Below are positions 46,821 to 56,572 of a stretch of DNA of 64,000 nt, piece after piece. Within the stretch, counting starts at the first letter, position 1; the number at the start of each line of letters is the position of its first letter. Origin of the DNA: Pycnococcus provasolii (Eukaryota > Chlorophyta > Pseudoscourfieldiophyceae > Pseudoscourfieldiales > Pycnococcaceae); the NCBI GenBank assembly GCA_938743325.2, contig OW568864.1:62001-126000 (forward strand). The letters run 5' to 3'. The position numbers were made by a program, and so were the translations under genes. The notes under the pieces were generated by a model, which had not been told where the DNA came from, ran no database searches, and worked only from the letters and a program-made list of their open reading frames with translations.

Positions 46821-49800
46821 CTAGTCAGTATGAAGCATAGTCAGCAGAGCCTCCTCGCCCGCCTTTTCACCACCCTTGAGCTGTCGATTTTGCACACGCA
46901 AATTCTCCAATTCGTGCTGAAGCTGACTCCAAACCTTGTGCTCTCGCGTCATAATCTCCAGTTCATGCCTGAGTTTCTTCTCGGAAAGCACCAAATTATC
47001 GCGCTCCCCGGTGACATTCTTGAGCTTCCCGCGCAGTTCAGTCTCCACCGCGGAGGCATTGCGCACCTTGTCAACCTCCGCGCGGCGCGTCTCCTCCAAT
47101 GCACGCATCGACTTCTCCGCTTCCTCAGCCCTCCCGGTAGCATGGGAAAGCTCTTTGGCGCGTTCGTCGAGCTTCGATTGCAGCGCCGCCTGCGACTCCG
47201 CTGCTGCTTTCGACTCGCGCTCAATTTGGTGCTTCGTATTGCTACGCATCAGCTCGATTTCCTGCCTCGCCGCAGCCTCCGCGTTCTTCTGCCGTTCAAT
47301 CGCGGTGGATACCTGCTCGTCAGCCTCCCGACGCAATACCTTACGCTGTTCCTCCATAGACTCACGCATCTCCTCGAACTGCGCATTCAGCTGGCGCTCA
47401 CGCTCGCGCTGACGTACTGATGCCTCCTCCATCTCTTTCTTGTGCGCCGCGCGAGCACGCTCGAGATCCGCGTCTCGATCTTCGATCTTCGCTTGCATGT
47501 CCTGGCGCAGCTGGTCAATCTTCGCACTGTGCGCCGACTGATCTCCAGCCCTAGCCTGCCGCGCCTGCTCGGCAGCCTTCTGCGTCTCCTCCTGAGCACG
47601 CGCCTTCGCCTGAGACGCATCTTCGCGAATTCGAGCCTCAAGGTTGCGGAGATCAGCATACATCACCTCGCGCCTTGCGGTGAGCTCCGCGCGCAGCTGC
47701 TCTGCGGCAGCAGCAGCGTCCGCACGTTCCTGCTCCACCCTCTGCTTCATCGCCTCAACCTCTCGCTCAGCCGCTCTCCTCGCTTCGCGCAAAGCGTCCA
47801 TGTCTCCCTGCAGCGCAGTTGCGAAAGATTCGTGGTGAGCCTTCATCTGCTCGCTCGCCTCGCTCGTCTCCTCTATCGCGGCGTCGCGTGCAGCAAGTTC
47901 CGTCCGTAGGCGCATAATCTCGTCATTCAGAGCCTGCTGGAGTGCGTGCAATTCTGACGCAGCCTCCGTTCGAATGCACTGCAGCTCGGATGCATATCGG
48001 CTTTCGCGCGTCGCTCCTTGCTTTTCCGCCGCCGTTCGCGCGTGAGCGAGCTCACGCTTCCATCCAGCGGCAGCCTCCGCGAGCTTCTTCGCAGTCTCCG
48101 CCTCTCGGGAAGCTGCAGCCTTGCTCGAGCGGCGGCGCTCATCAGCCACGGCGGTCTCGACGCGTTCGTCCGCCTCCGCGGCGCGCGCCTTAGCTGCGCG
48201 CACCTCGTCCTCAGTCTCCTCGATGCGCCGATTGGCGGCATCAATCTTGCCCTCGGCAATGCGCATAATTGCGTCCGACTCCTCCCTGACTTTTTGCATC
48301 GATTGCTGTGTTTCCTCCTCCACCCTCGCCACGTGAGCTTCACAAGCCTGCTGCGTTCGAGTAAGCTCCGCAGACATCGCGGCATGGTCGTCGCGCAGCC
48401 GTGTCGACAGCGATCCATTAGCCACTCGAAACCACGCCCACAGGAAAGTGCGATCGCGGAATCGTGCATAGCGCCACAATATCATCGAATGTCGGCTCCT
48501 CAATCGAATTTCGTCGCGCACGGCAAATTGCCATCTCAGCATGACGCGCCGCACCTCGCTCTTATTGAGTTTGCGACGACGCCGAGCAACAATCCCAAGA
48601 ATATCCTCAAACTCTAGCCACTGGTAGAATGCATGCGCCATGCATCTTTCTGAGAATCGACGCATGAGCCTAATGACTCGACTCGTGGCAAGGAATGCAG
48701 CCCGAGTTGCGTCGTGCCACGCCCACAGAATGGAACTTTTGTTGAAACCGACGTGAAATTGCAGTGAGCGGAGCTCAATGTTTCGTGCTGCGTTGACGAA
48801 CGATAGGTAAGCGTGCCATCCGTCAAGTCCGACGCGTAGCACACGACGGCGCATGCGACTCTTCGCCTGATTGAGTATAACGTCGAATGTCTTCGGCTCT
48901 GGGATGACGCTGTCTCGCCAGGCGATGAGGACGTCAGCGAGCAGTCTTTCCATCACATTCTGAAGACCCTTAAAGCAATTACGCCACAGAAGAGCTTGGC
49001 GCTCCACGTGCTCGTGCCAGCAGGCTAGGATACCGCGCATTCGGAAATGTGCGATACGCCGAACGGCGCCTTTTTGCCGCGCACGCAATGACTGCTCAGC
49101 AGCCACGAGGTTGTGCCACGCATCGAGCACGCGACGTCTCGTGCGTCGCATGCAGACGGACAATGCCATGCTAGGAAGCACGCGAGGCGGTTGCTGCCCA
49201 ACGTCTTCGCCGCGCACAACACGCCGCCAAGCGATGAACACTCCGCGGAATCGCAACTTGTGGTATGCGTCTATGATTCTCTGCGTGCGTCTTCTTCGCC
49301 GCACGGTTGCTTGCCATGCAATGACGACGCGGCGGTCGCGAAACTGGTCGAACATATTCATCGTCTTCTCTGCGTAAGCATTGCGTCGAACGTGATTCCT
49401 CCACGACTGGAATGCCGTTCTTCGGCTGTTGCGAGTGGTGCGATTAATCAGCAGCTGCGCGAAGCCGTTGATGCGATCAACGAGCATTTCAACGCCTTGA
49501 GCTTTTTCTTCGCTGACGCCCTGCCAACGTCTCACTTCCGCAAGAGCAGTCTCGAGATCGCCCTCCACTGCGCGCGTCTTACCCTTCGCCTCGCGAGCCC
49601 GACCCACAGTATTCCCGAGCTCCTTCATCATCATGTGCCTCTCTTTCTCCGCCTTTGCCTGCGCAGCTCGTGCACTCTCGACCAGAGCACGCTCGTTGTC
49701 CGCCGCCTTGGCGGCGCGTTGCAGGGCGACAAGCGCGGCTCTTAGTGCTTCCGTAGGCAATGCGCGCGTGCTGACATCCGATGCCGCAAAAACCGCAGGT

Positions 49801-51479
49801 GGCAGCGGCGTGCTTGCCGCCGCCGCTGACGACGAGGGGGTGAAAGGGGTTGCAGCCGGCAAGCCACCTCGCGGTGCGGTGCCTGGATCCGTGTCTCGCC
49901 TGCCAATCGATGGAGGTGCAAATGCCGGTGTTGCGGCCGCATCATCGAAGGTCTCACCGATCGATTCTGCCGCATCGACCATGCAAGCCTTTTCTACTGC
50001 CATCGCCACGCTCTCGTTGAAGTTCGACTCGCCGGAGAGAGCGCTTGCCAACGTATCTGCGCCTGCCGCTGCCGCGCGCGCACTGCTCGCGAGGTTGTCT
50101 GCCTGGCCATGCAAGTCCGCAAGTTCGCCCTCCAATGTCGCAATCCTATCGCAAAGTCGCCCCACATCGTCGTCAACGCCCGCGCGCACAGCCGCTGCCG
50201 CTTCCTCGGCTGACGCCGCCCTCGAAGCAGCCATCGCCACCTCGCGTGCGGCGGCAATTTTGGTCACGGTTAGTCGCCACACGCGCATCACAGCGCGCGC
50301 GTCGCGCATGAGGCTGCGGAGCTGTATGCGCGCAATCACCTTCTTCGCCGTAGTTCGTCGTAAGGCAAATCGTGACCACCGCGAGATGGCTAGCTCAAGG
50401 CGCGTGACCCGCATTATGCGCGCGGCGCGTACAAGCCGTCCGCGGAACGCCTTTTCCCCTTCAACGAAATGCGACCACGCCACCCACGCAGCCTTCGCCG
50501 ATCTCCTGAGGACGCGCAGCAGCACTTCGTAGGCCCGCTCGACGGCACGCTGGCGGTGCCAGGTTGAGTCCGTGCAGCTGAGCCATCGTGCAAAGGAGCG
50601 TCGAAGCAGGCTTCGCGCAATGACTGTCGTGCAAGCACGCACGGCTTGCACGTGCGCACGCGCGCGCACGGCGTTTGCTCTGCAGAGACGCAGGAAGAGC
50701 AGAGGGAGAACCCGTTGGTGTGCCTCCTGCGCGCGCATCACGCGGCTTGCCACGGCTTCCAGAACCATGCGTCGCCATGCTCTCACAGTCTCTCTCACGA
50801 CGTACTCGTTCCGCGCGTCGACGAAGCGCCTTACGCGTCCGGCAACGCGCACGCGCTGTTTCCAGCCCGCGACGCACCTCCTTGCGCGTTTCCTTGCCAA
50901 CCCGTACCTCGCCCGTCTTGCCGCCAGGCTGCGCAGCATGCGTTGGTGCCACGCGATGAAGGCGGAGTGCAGGTGCGTGCCGAGCAGCCAGTCGACGCTT
51001 GGCCTTAGGCTACTTGCATCGTACCGCCTAAGCCCTCTTTCTGGCTTAAATCGTCCAGGCGTGGTGACCGGAGCGAGGAAGTGGTGGTGCTGGTGGTGCT
51101 GGTGGTGCATCATCGTCGTCGTCGTCGTCGGCAGCGGCAGCGGCAGCTTAATCGCCTGCGTGGACGCCGCCATCCGCGCGAGCGGCCCTTGCGTCTGAAA
51201 GGCTGGAGTCGCAAGCTGCGCGAGTTCGTCGAGGTCGCCTTTTAGGAAGGTCATGGGTGCCGGCGTCTCCATGTCGTGTCGGAAGGATAGGAGTCTTAGG
51301 TCCGCGACGGCCGAGCGCGCGGCTGAGGTGGCTGAGCGGTGTCTGGTAGTCGTCTGCGTCGTTCTGATCGTGGGCGTGGTGTACCCTTGAGGAGCAAAGT
51401 TGAGATGCTTTGCTACCGGCATGGCGGACGACTTAAGACCTCCTGGACCTGGACGAACGAAGTCGCCGTCCATGCCCAT
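46821..51479 (-). CDS. Giant Sfi1-like centrin-binding repeat protein with C-terminal coiled coil
   Basis: 1552 residues from MGMDGDFVRPG (ATG 51477-51479; an upstream TTG frame start is unlikely). Residues ~150-1000 carry repeated helices with conserved Trp at the end of ~23-35-residue units (AFIAWHQRML, CVAGWKQRV, ETVRAWRRMV, SFARWLSC, AAWVAWSHF, AISRWSRFA, AVMRVWRLT, VVIAWQATV, GVFIAWRRVV, GILACWHEH and others), the pattern of Sfi1 centrin-binding repeats. From ~1010 to 1540 it is a nearly unbroken coiled coil. Sfi1 proteins form centrin-coated filaments at spindle pole bodies and basal bodies. Size and architecture suggest a contractile or linker fibre. It converges with the wall-protein gene (77 bases). 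Confidence 0.85.
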   Translation of the reverse strand: MGMDGDFVRPGPGGLKSSAMPVAKHLNFAPQGYTTPTIRTTQTTTRHRSATSAARSAVADLRLLSFRHDMETPAPMTFLKGDLDELAQLATPAFQTQGPLARMAASTQAIKLPLPLPTTTTTMMHHQHHQHHHFLAPVTTPGRFKPERGLRRYDASSLRPSVDWLLGTHLHSAFIAWHQRMLRSLAARRARYGLARKRARRCVAGWKQRVRVAGRVRRFVDARNEYVVRETVRAWRRMVLEAVASRVMRAQEAHQRVLPLLFLRLCRANAVRARAHVQAVRACTTVIARSLLRRSFARWLSCTDSTWHRQRAVERAYEVLLRVLRRSAKAAWVAWSHFVEGEKAFRGRLVRAARIMRVTRLELAISRWSRFALRRTTAKKVIARIQLRSLMRDARAVMRVWRLTVTKIAAAREVAMAASRAASAEEAAAAVRAGVDDDVGRLCDRIATLEGELADLHGQADNLASSARAAAAGADTLASALSGESNFNESVAMAVEKACMVDAAESIGETFDDAAATPAFAPPSIGRRDTDPGTAPRGGLPAATPFTPSSSAAAASTPLPPAVFAASDVSTRALPTEALRAALVALQRAAKAADNERALVESARAAQAKAEKERHMMMKELGNTVGRAREAKGKTRAVEGDLETALAEVRRWQGVSEEKAQGVEMLVDRINGFAQLLINRTTRNSRRTAFQSWRNHVRRNAYAEKTMNMFDQFRDRRVVIAWQATVRRRRRTQRIIDAYHKLRFRGVFIAWRRVVRGEDVGQQPPRVLPSMALSVCMRRTRRRVLDAWHNLVAAEQSLRARQKGAVRRIAHFRMRGILACWHEHVERQALLWRNCFKGLQNVMERLLADVLIAWRDSVIPEPKTFDVILNQAKSRMRRRVLRVGLDGWHAYLSFVNAARNIELRSLQFHVGFNKSSILWAWHDATRAAFLATSRVIRLMRRFSERCMAHAFYQWLEFEDILGIVARRRRKLNKSEVRRVMLRWQFAVRDEIRLRSRHSMILWRYARFRDRTFLWAWFRVANGSLSTRLRDDHAAMSAELTRTQQACEAHVARVEEETQQSMQKVREESDAIMRIAEGKIDAANRRIEETEDEVRAAKARAAEADERVETAVADERRRSSKAAASREAETAKKLAEAAAGWKRELAHARTAAEKQGATRESRYASELQCIRTEAASELHALQQALNDEIMRLRTELAARDAAIEETSEASEQMKAHHESFATALQGDMDALREARRAAEREVEAMKQRVEQERADAAAAAEQLRAELTARREVMYADLRNLEARIREDASQAKARAQEETQKAAEQARQARAGDQSAHSAKIDQLRQDMQAKIEDRDADLERARAAHKKEMEEASVRQRERERQLNAQFEEMRESMEEQRKVLRREADEQVSTAIERQKNAEAAARQEIELMRSNTKHQIERESKAAAESQAALQSKLDERAKELSHATGRAEEAEKSMRALEETRRAEVDKVRNASAVETELRGKLKNVTGERDNLVLSEKKLRHELEIMTREHKVWSQLQHELENLRVQNRQLKGGEKAGEEALLTMLHTD

Positions 51480-52000
51480 CACCGGAGAACGCAGACTTGT
51501 CAAACGTTGGAACCCCGAAGTCAAGGGTTTGAACCCCGAAGTTGGAACCCCGACTAACTTTCTCGCCCTCGCCCTCGAGCTCAGACCTCGAGCTCGGATG
51601 GAGAGGCATCAAGGCATCCTGAGGAACTCCAGTCAGTCAGTCTAATGCGCGCGCTCTGCCATATCCCCTACTACAGGGTGATCCACGGTGGTCCATGCAA
51701 AGGCAACTCAGCAGGGGGAGTAGGAAGTATGTAGCCGGCCGATGCTTAATCTCCTCTTGCGATTTCGCCCTCTCAGATTGCCTCCCGCATCATCCTCATC
51801 ATCTTCATCATCACTAGCGCACCAAGCTCCGTGTTGGTTTGGTTGGGTTTGGCAGTTGCAGTTGGCGGCCGGCTTTATTGCCTTAAGACTTCTTGGTATT
51901 AGGTACTGTGTTAGTACCTGCCTCGGCTACCTCAATAGGCAGATTGCTTTGGTCGCCCCTTGAGGTCCCACATCCCTCGGCTTACCTTTAGTAAAGGATA
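51480..52000. promoter_or_regulatory. 521-base divergent region
   Basis: Between the Sfi1-like and single-pass membrane protein genes. Shows a repeated GAACCCCGAAGT (about 51510-51550), TCATCATCTTCATCATC (about 51793-51811) and CCTTAAGAC (about 51881). No gene was seen. Confidence 0.4.
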
Positions 52001-53125
52001 ATGTCTGCACCTGATGGAGGCAAGTGGCTCACGTCCGGCTCGCGACGCAACAACAACCCAATGTTGCTCGCAGCAAGCTGGGCGGAGGCGGCGAATATGC
52101 TCGCACCCGCACCCGCAGGAGAGGACTATGCCGCGTACGCGGGAAGCGCGGAACACGCGCTGCCGCCACAGACGCCGAACGCGAGACGGCACGGCGGATT
52201 CCGCCAGGCGCTCTTCGCCGCCGCCGTGCTGTGCGCAGTGGGCGTGACGGCGTGGGCCGTGCTCATCGTCAGACACCTGCACAAGAGACCACACCCAGAG
52301 TGGATTGAGGCGGCGGCGGAGGCGAGCAGGGAACAACTCAGAATCAACGAGCTAGAACGAATGGGCGCTGCGGGAGGCGCCGTCGGCATGGAAAGTGACC
52401 ACGGAATCAACTGGGCATCGGACCCGACGTGGCAGAGCGATACGGAGATTCAGAACCGCGTGACGGAGGAGTGGATGAGAAAGCACAGCTTGCACAACCG
52501 AAACGACAGGGAAGACGAGGCGGAAGGCGAGAACCGGCGCGTTTTCGTAGACTTCCGGCCTGAGGATCCGAAGATTAAGGACCACGTCGTGCCTGGCCAC
52601 GGCACCACGGGCAAAACAGGAACGCGAGCGGGCCACGACATTCGCGACATCCTGCGAAATCGCGGCGATGGCATACACGGCTCGAAGTCTGGTGTGCCGA
52701 AGCGCGTGGCTGGGCAGTACGTAAGCTGGATGAACCATGCGCACGAGGCTGCCACTGGGATCCGCACGGAGCCGACGGATCCAACGATGTCGCGCGTGCG
52801 TGCCAACCCACAGCTTGGCGATGAGGGGAGAACGTCGAATTTGCCTGAAGCTAAGCACGAGACGGTTTCGCACGATCACCACCACGCGCAAACCCACATC
52901 CACGAAGCTTGGCTCGGAAAGGGCGGTGGGAAGAAGAGCGGCAGCAGCGGCGGCGGCATCGAAACCGTCAAGAACGAGCACATCAGTTCCTTGGGTTTTG
53001 GCGAGGTGACGGGCCACGCCCACAAGCGTTCGTTCGGTACGCCGCTCACGCGCAAGCACGCGATCGCCGAGATGATTGCGCCGCACAAGTGGAAGGTGCG
53101 CGGCCAGGGCGGCGGGCGGCGATGA
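52001..53125 (+). CDS. Single-pass membrane protein of unknown function
   Basis: 374 residues from ATG 52001. An ~80-residue N-terminal segment without signal peptide is followed by one transmembrane helix (ALFAAAVLCAVGVTAWAVLIV, near residues 72-92) and then RHLHKRPHPEW, so a type II or signal-anchor topology is plausible. The rest is charged, low in hydrophobics and rich in His/Gly/Lys, with basic stretches (HAIAEMIAPHKWKV at the end). No domain family is recognised. The retroelement at 53324 sits 199 bases after the stop, in its 3' flank. Confidence 0.6.
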   Translation: MSAPDGGKWLTSGSRRNNNPMLLAASWAEAANMLAPAPAGEDYAAYAGSAEHALPPQTPNARRHGGFRQALFAAAVLCAVGVTAWAVLIVRHLHKRPHPEWIEAAAEASREQLRINELERMGAAGGAVGMESDHGINWASDPTWQSDTEIQNRVTEEWMRKHSLHNRNDREDEAEGENRRVFVDFRPEDPKIKDHVVPGHGTTGKTGTRAGHDIRDILRNRGDGIHGSKSGVPKRVAGQYVSWMNHAHEAATGIRTEPTDPTMSRVRANPQLGDEGRTSNLPEAKHETVSHDHHHAQTHIHEAWLGKGGGKKSGSSGGGIETVKNEHISSLGFGEVTGHAHKRSFGTPLTRKHAIAEMIAPHKWKVRGQGGGRR

Positions 53126-53323
53126 CGACGGCGAATGCGGCCATAACGTTATCGTCGTAGACGAGGACTCGCCTGCTATTATGGTAGCTGTTAGCTATCC
53201 ACCACCACCACCACCACCAGTGACCTACATACTACGGTAGTACTACTTTCGTTTCCATCTTCCTGTAACCCCTGCTTATTTTGATCAGTTGATTCTACCA
53301 CTATCCCGATTGAGGAAATGGAT

Positions 53324-53492
53324 AATCTTCAGTTCTACTTGTTTAATTGGGGTTTTTGATTAGGGGGAGTCGCTCGCGCAGCTGGTTCTGGGCGGCCGCC
53401 CGGCGGGTCTCGAGACCCTCCGGCGGCCTCTCCCTTAAGGCTGCTCGCGCGTATCCACTCTTGCTGTTGGTTGCTTGCTTCGCAAACAACCT
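53324..53492 (+). repeat. Split direct repeat A1 (left end of retroelement)
   Basis: 169 bases, starting AATCTTCAGTTCTACTTG; identical by eye to 57815-57983. Confidence 0.93.
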
Positions 53493-53655
53493 AACAGCCG
53501 CACTACACGCGAGTAGTGGGAGGTCGAACACACGCCGAACGCGTCTTCGAGGGACGTAGTTCGTGTACCGAAACGGTCTGAATACCTACGTTTAGATCGA
53601 AACATCAGCAACCTTCGATTGGAAGTTTACTGTTGGATTCTTAATCGATTGATTA

Positions 53656-54474
53656 ATGGGTGACGCGCCGAACGAACTCGAGGTTCTGGAAGCTCGTCGC
53701 GAAATATTGCAGCTGGAGATTGCGCTAGCGCAGGAGCGCCGTGCAGCTGCAGAAGCAGAGCAGAAGGGCAAGAAAGCGGCCGAAGAAGGAGGCGAGCCTA
53801 CGTTAGATTACGTGGTGCCGGCCAGCTATCCGGACGCTCGCCACGCGGAGTCGCTACCTACGACTGGGATTCCGCGTCGTGGCAAGCCAACACTGCTTTC
53901 CTTGCCGTCGAACCCTGTTCTTCAGCACCTAGAGGCTGAATCGGTGAAACAGGGACACGCGTCTTCGCATAACGCGTGGATTTTCCGATCGATTGTGAGT
54001 GTCAGCGCATATCTGGAACTCGGAGTGCTGAGTCTTCAGCAGGAGACTGACGACCGAGTGGAGGAACTAGCGACTTACGTCGAAGAGAACCTGGACGTCG
54101 AGCGCGGAGACGACGGGAAACCGTTAGATCCAGAAGGAGACGAAGAGAAGCTGGCGCGCTTCAACGAGCTGAACAAGAAGATCGCGAGGATTGACTCCGT
54201 TCTGGAGCGCACGCGCAACACGCTCACAGGCGTCCTGGAGCTCGCCGCGGAGTTGGAAGACTTCTTCGTAGCGAACAAGGGACCGCGTACCGTCATTACG
54301 AAGGAGACGGCCGACGCCACACTGGCACAGCTGCTGGAGGAGACGACCGCCTACCCACCGCGCTCGAAGCGAACCACCCGCATCCAGAAAGAGATCCGCT
54401 CTAACAGGGCGACTCAGATTGCCAAGCAAGCGGCTGTTAAGTCGGTGGCAACCAACAAAAAGGATAAACCTTAG
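53656..54474 (+). CDS. Gag-like ORF of the retroelement
   Basis: 272 residues with an N-terminal charged helix (VLEARREILQLEIALAQERR), a central helical region and a basic C terminus. No zinc knuckle is seen. Position before the RT ORF and the 76-base gap fit the Gag-like ORF of DIRS-order elements. Confidence 0.7.
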   Translation: MGDAPNELEVLEARREILQLEIALAQERRAAAEAEQKGKKAAEEGGEPTLDYVVPASYPDARHAESLPTTGIPRRGKPTLLSLPSNPVLQHLEAESVKQGHASSHNAWIFRSIVSVSAYLELGVLSLQQETDDRVEELATYVEENLDVERGDDGKPLDPEGDEEKLARFNELNKKIARIDSVLERTRNTLTGVLELAAELEDFFVANKGPRTVITKETADATLAQLLEETTAYPPRSKRTTRIQKEIRSNRATQIAKQAAVKSVATNKKDKP

Positions 54475-54550
54475 CGGCGCATGCTGCGCAGCTGGGGGAG
54501 GGTTGGAGGGCGGTTGGCGAGAACGGAAGGAACGGAAGGAATAACAACGG

Positions 54551-56572
54551 ATGTGCCTGGGGAAGCGCATACTGAGGACGAGCGATCGCGTGGGCAGTCG
54601 CTTGGCCGCTCAGGTCAGGGAACAGCTGGAGGAGTGGCGCCGGATCGGCGCGGGCCCGCAGCTGTTGCACTGGATTGCCAAGGGAGTGGCGATCACATTC
54701 ACGAACGGTCCTCCCCCGTCGTACGACTTGGGCGCGAGCCTAACGTCGATGACGGAGGAGGAAAACAGCTTCATGGAGGCGGAGACGTCACGCCTCCTGA
54801 AGCTGGGAGCATGGGAGGAGATCGACGGCGGAGCGGCGCACTGCGTCAACCGCGTTCATCTGGTCCCGAAGGTGGGATCGAAGAAATTCAGGCTGGTCAT
54901 CGATCTAAGGCCGCTGAATCTATTCTGCGGGGAAGCTACCTGCAACGTCGAAGGGTTGCGAGAGCTGAACCATATCCTGCAGCCTCAGGATTTCATGGTG
55001 GCGCTGGATCTTACAGACGGATATTTCCACCTGGATATGGCGGAGGAGTCGAGGACGTACATGGCCTTCCGCATCGGAAAACGGCTGTTCAGAATGGCGG
55101 CGGTTCCCTTCGGGTGGAATCACGCCCCGAGCGCCTTCACGAAACTGCTGGAGCCAGTGGTGGCGCATCTGAGGCAGCCGCAACGCGCCGAGCAGCGCGA
55201 GGTAAGCCGTACGCAGAAGCACATCCCGCTACGTCAGCGAGCCGGGCACCGCCACGCCCGCCTCCTGTGGTACATGGACGACTTCCTGCTCGCAGGTCGA
55301 ACGGCGAAGGAGACAGCAGCATTGAGAGACGAAGCCGCTGGTCTGTTCGCAAAGCTGGGCTTGACGCTGCAGCAGGAGAAGTGCGTGTGGGAACCTACGC
55401 AGAGACTCAAGCACTTGGGTCTGATCGTGGACACGAAGCTGGGGATCTTCCAAGTCGACGAGGGCAAGGCGGACAAGCTCCGTCGCCTCGCACGGGACCT
55501 GCTGTGCGAGGCTCAGCGCTCGCAGAGGAAGGTGCGGAAGCGCGAGCTGGCAGCCTTCGCTGGCTTGGGGCAGTTCGTACACCTGGCGCTGCGGCCGGCG
55601 AGGTTCCACTTACGCGAGATCTACGACGTGATCGGCACGCTGCAAGGATGGAACGGACGCGTCTCACTCACGAAGCAGGCGCTCCGAGATCTGAGATGGT
55701 GGGCACGCCTCCGGGCCGAGGATACGGGCTGTCCGATCTGGCGCCCGATCGAAACGGCCACGCTGCACACCGACAGCTCTGGATTCGCCTGGGGAGCCGT
55801 GCTCGACGGCAAGCTGGAAGCACGCGGCTACTGGACGTCGGAGGAAGCGGAGGATCACATCACGCTCAACGAGTTGCGCGCAGTGACGCGAGCAGTGACA
55901 ACATTCAGATCGCAACTCGAAGGCAAAACAGTACAGCACTTCGAGGACAACATGGGCGTGGTACATATCATAAACGGATTGACCACCCGCTCCCCGGCGA
56001 TCATGACGGAGCTGCGTCTGCTGTGGAGGGTGCTCGATCTGAACGGCATCAACCTCCTCACCGAGTACATAAACACGAAGGAGAATGTGCAGGCGGACGC
56101 TCTCAGTCGCCTCGACGACGAGGAAGACTGGCAGCTGAACCCGAAGGTGTTCCGGATGATAGACGCCGTCGAGCAGCATTCAGTGGACAGGTTCGCGACG
56201 GCATTGAACGCGTTGCTACCGCGGTTCAATTCGCGCTGGGAGCAACCGGGCGCAGAGGCGGTCAACTCGCTCGCGCTGAGCGACGAGCAGTGGCGCAGCG
56301 AGAAGAATTGGTGCAACCCGCCGTGGAGTCTGCTGCCAACATTGGCGGACAAGTTGGAGCAGTCGGGCGCCGCAGCTACCGTCGTGGCACCGGATTGGCC
56401 GAGGGAGAACTGGGCAGCGAAGCTCGACGCCCTGGCGATCGAGGTCACGCGGATCCCGGCTCACACCGGACTGTTCATCCCGGGCCGACGGCGGACAGCA
56501 CACGGGGCAGGCGCGCCTCGCTGGGACGTCGTGGTATATCACATACCACGGCGACCGCCCCGGCATTCGTGA
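54551..56572 (+). CDS. Reverse transcriptase-RNase H ORF of the retroelement
   Basis: 673 residues. RT motifs include RLVIDLRPLN, a FMVALDLTDGYFHL block, VPFGWNHAPSAFTKL and the catalytic LLWYMDDFLLAG. RNase H follows with TLHTDSSGFAWGAVL, TLNELRAVTRAV and a DNMGVVHIIN segment. This RT-RNase H style is that of DIRS-order elements rather than Ty1 or Ty3 LTR elements. The ORF end overlaps the start of the recombinase region in another frame, as is usual in the order. Confidence 0.92.
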   Translation: MCLGKRILRTSDRVGSRLAAQVREQLEEWRRIGAGPQLLHWIAKGVAITFTNGPPPSYDLGASLTSMTEEENSFMEAETSRLLKLGAWEEIDGGAAHCVNRVHLVPKVGSKKFRLVIDLRPLNLFCGEATCNVEGLRELNHILQPQDFMVALDLTDGYFHLDMAEESRTYMAFRIGKRLFRMAAVPFGWNHAPSAFTKLLEPVVAHLRQPQRAEQREVSRTQKHIPLRQRAGHRHARLLWYMDDFLLAGRTAKETAALRDEAAGLFAKLGLTLQQEKCVWEPTQRLKHLGLIVDTKLGIFQVDEGKADKLRRLARDLLCEAQRSQRKVRKRELAAFAGLGQFVHLALRPARFHLREIYDVIGTLQGWNGRVSLTKQALRDLRWWARLRAEDTGCPIWRPIETATLHTDSSGFAWGAVLDGKLEARGYWTSEEAEDHITLNELRAVTRAVTTFRSQLEGKTVQHFEDNMGVVHIINGLTTRSPAIMTELRLLWRVLDLNGINLLTEYINTKENVQADALSRLDDEEDWQLNPKVFRMIDAVEQHSVDRFATALNALLPRFNSRWEQPGAEAVNSLALSDEQWRSEKNWCNPPWSLLPTLADKLEQSGAAATVVAPDWPRENWAAKLDALAIEVTRIPAHTGLFIPGRRRTAHGAGAPRWDVVVYHIPRRPPRHS

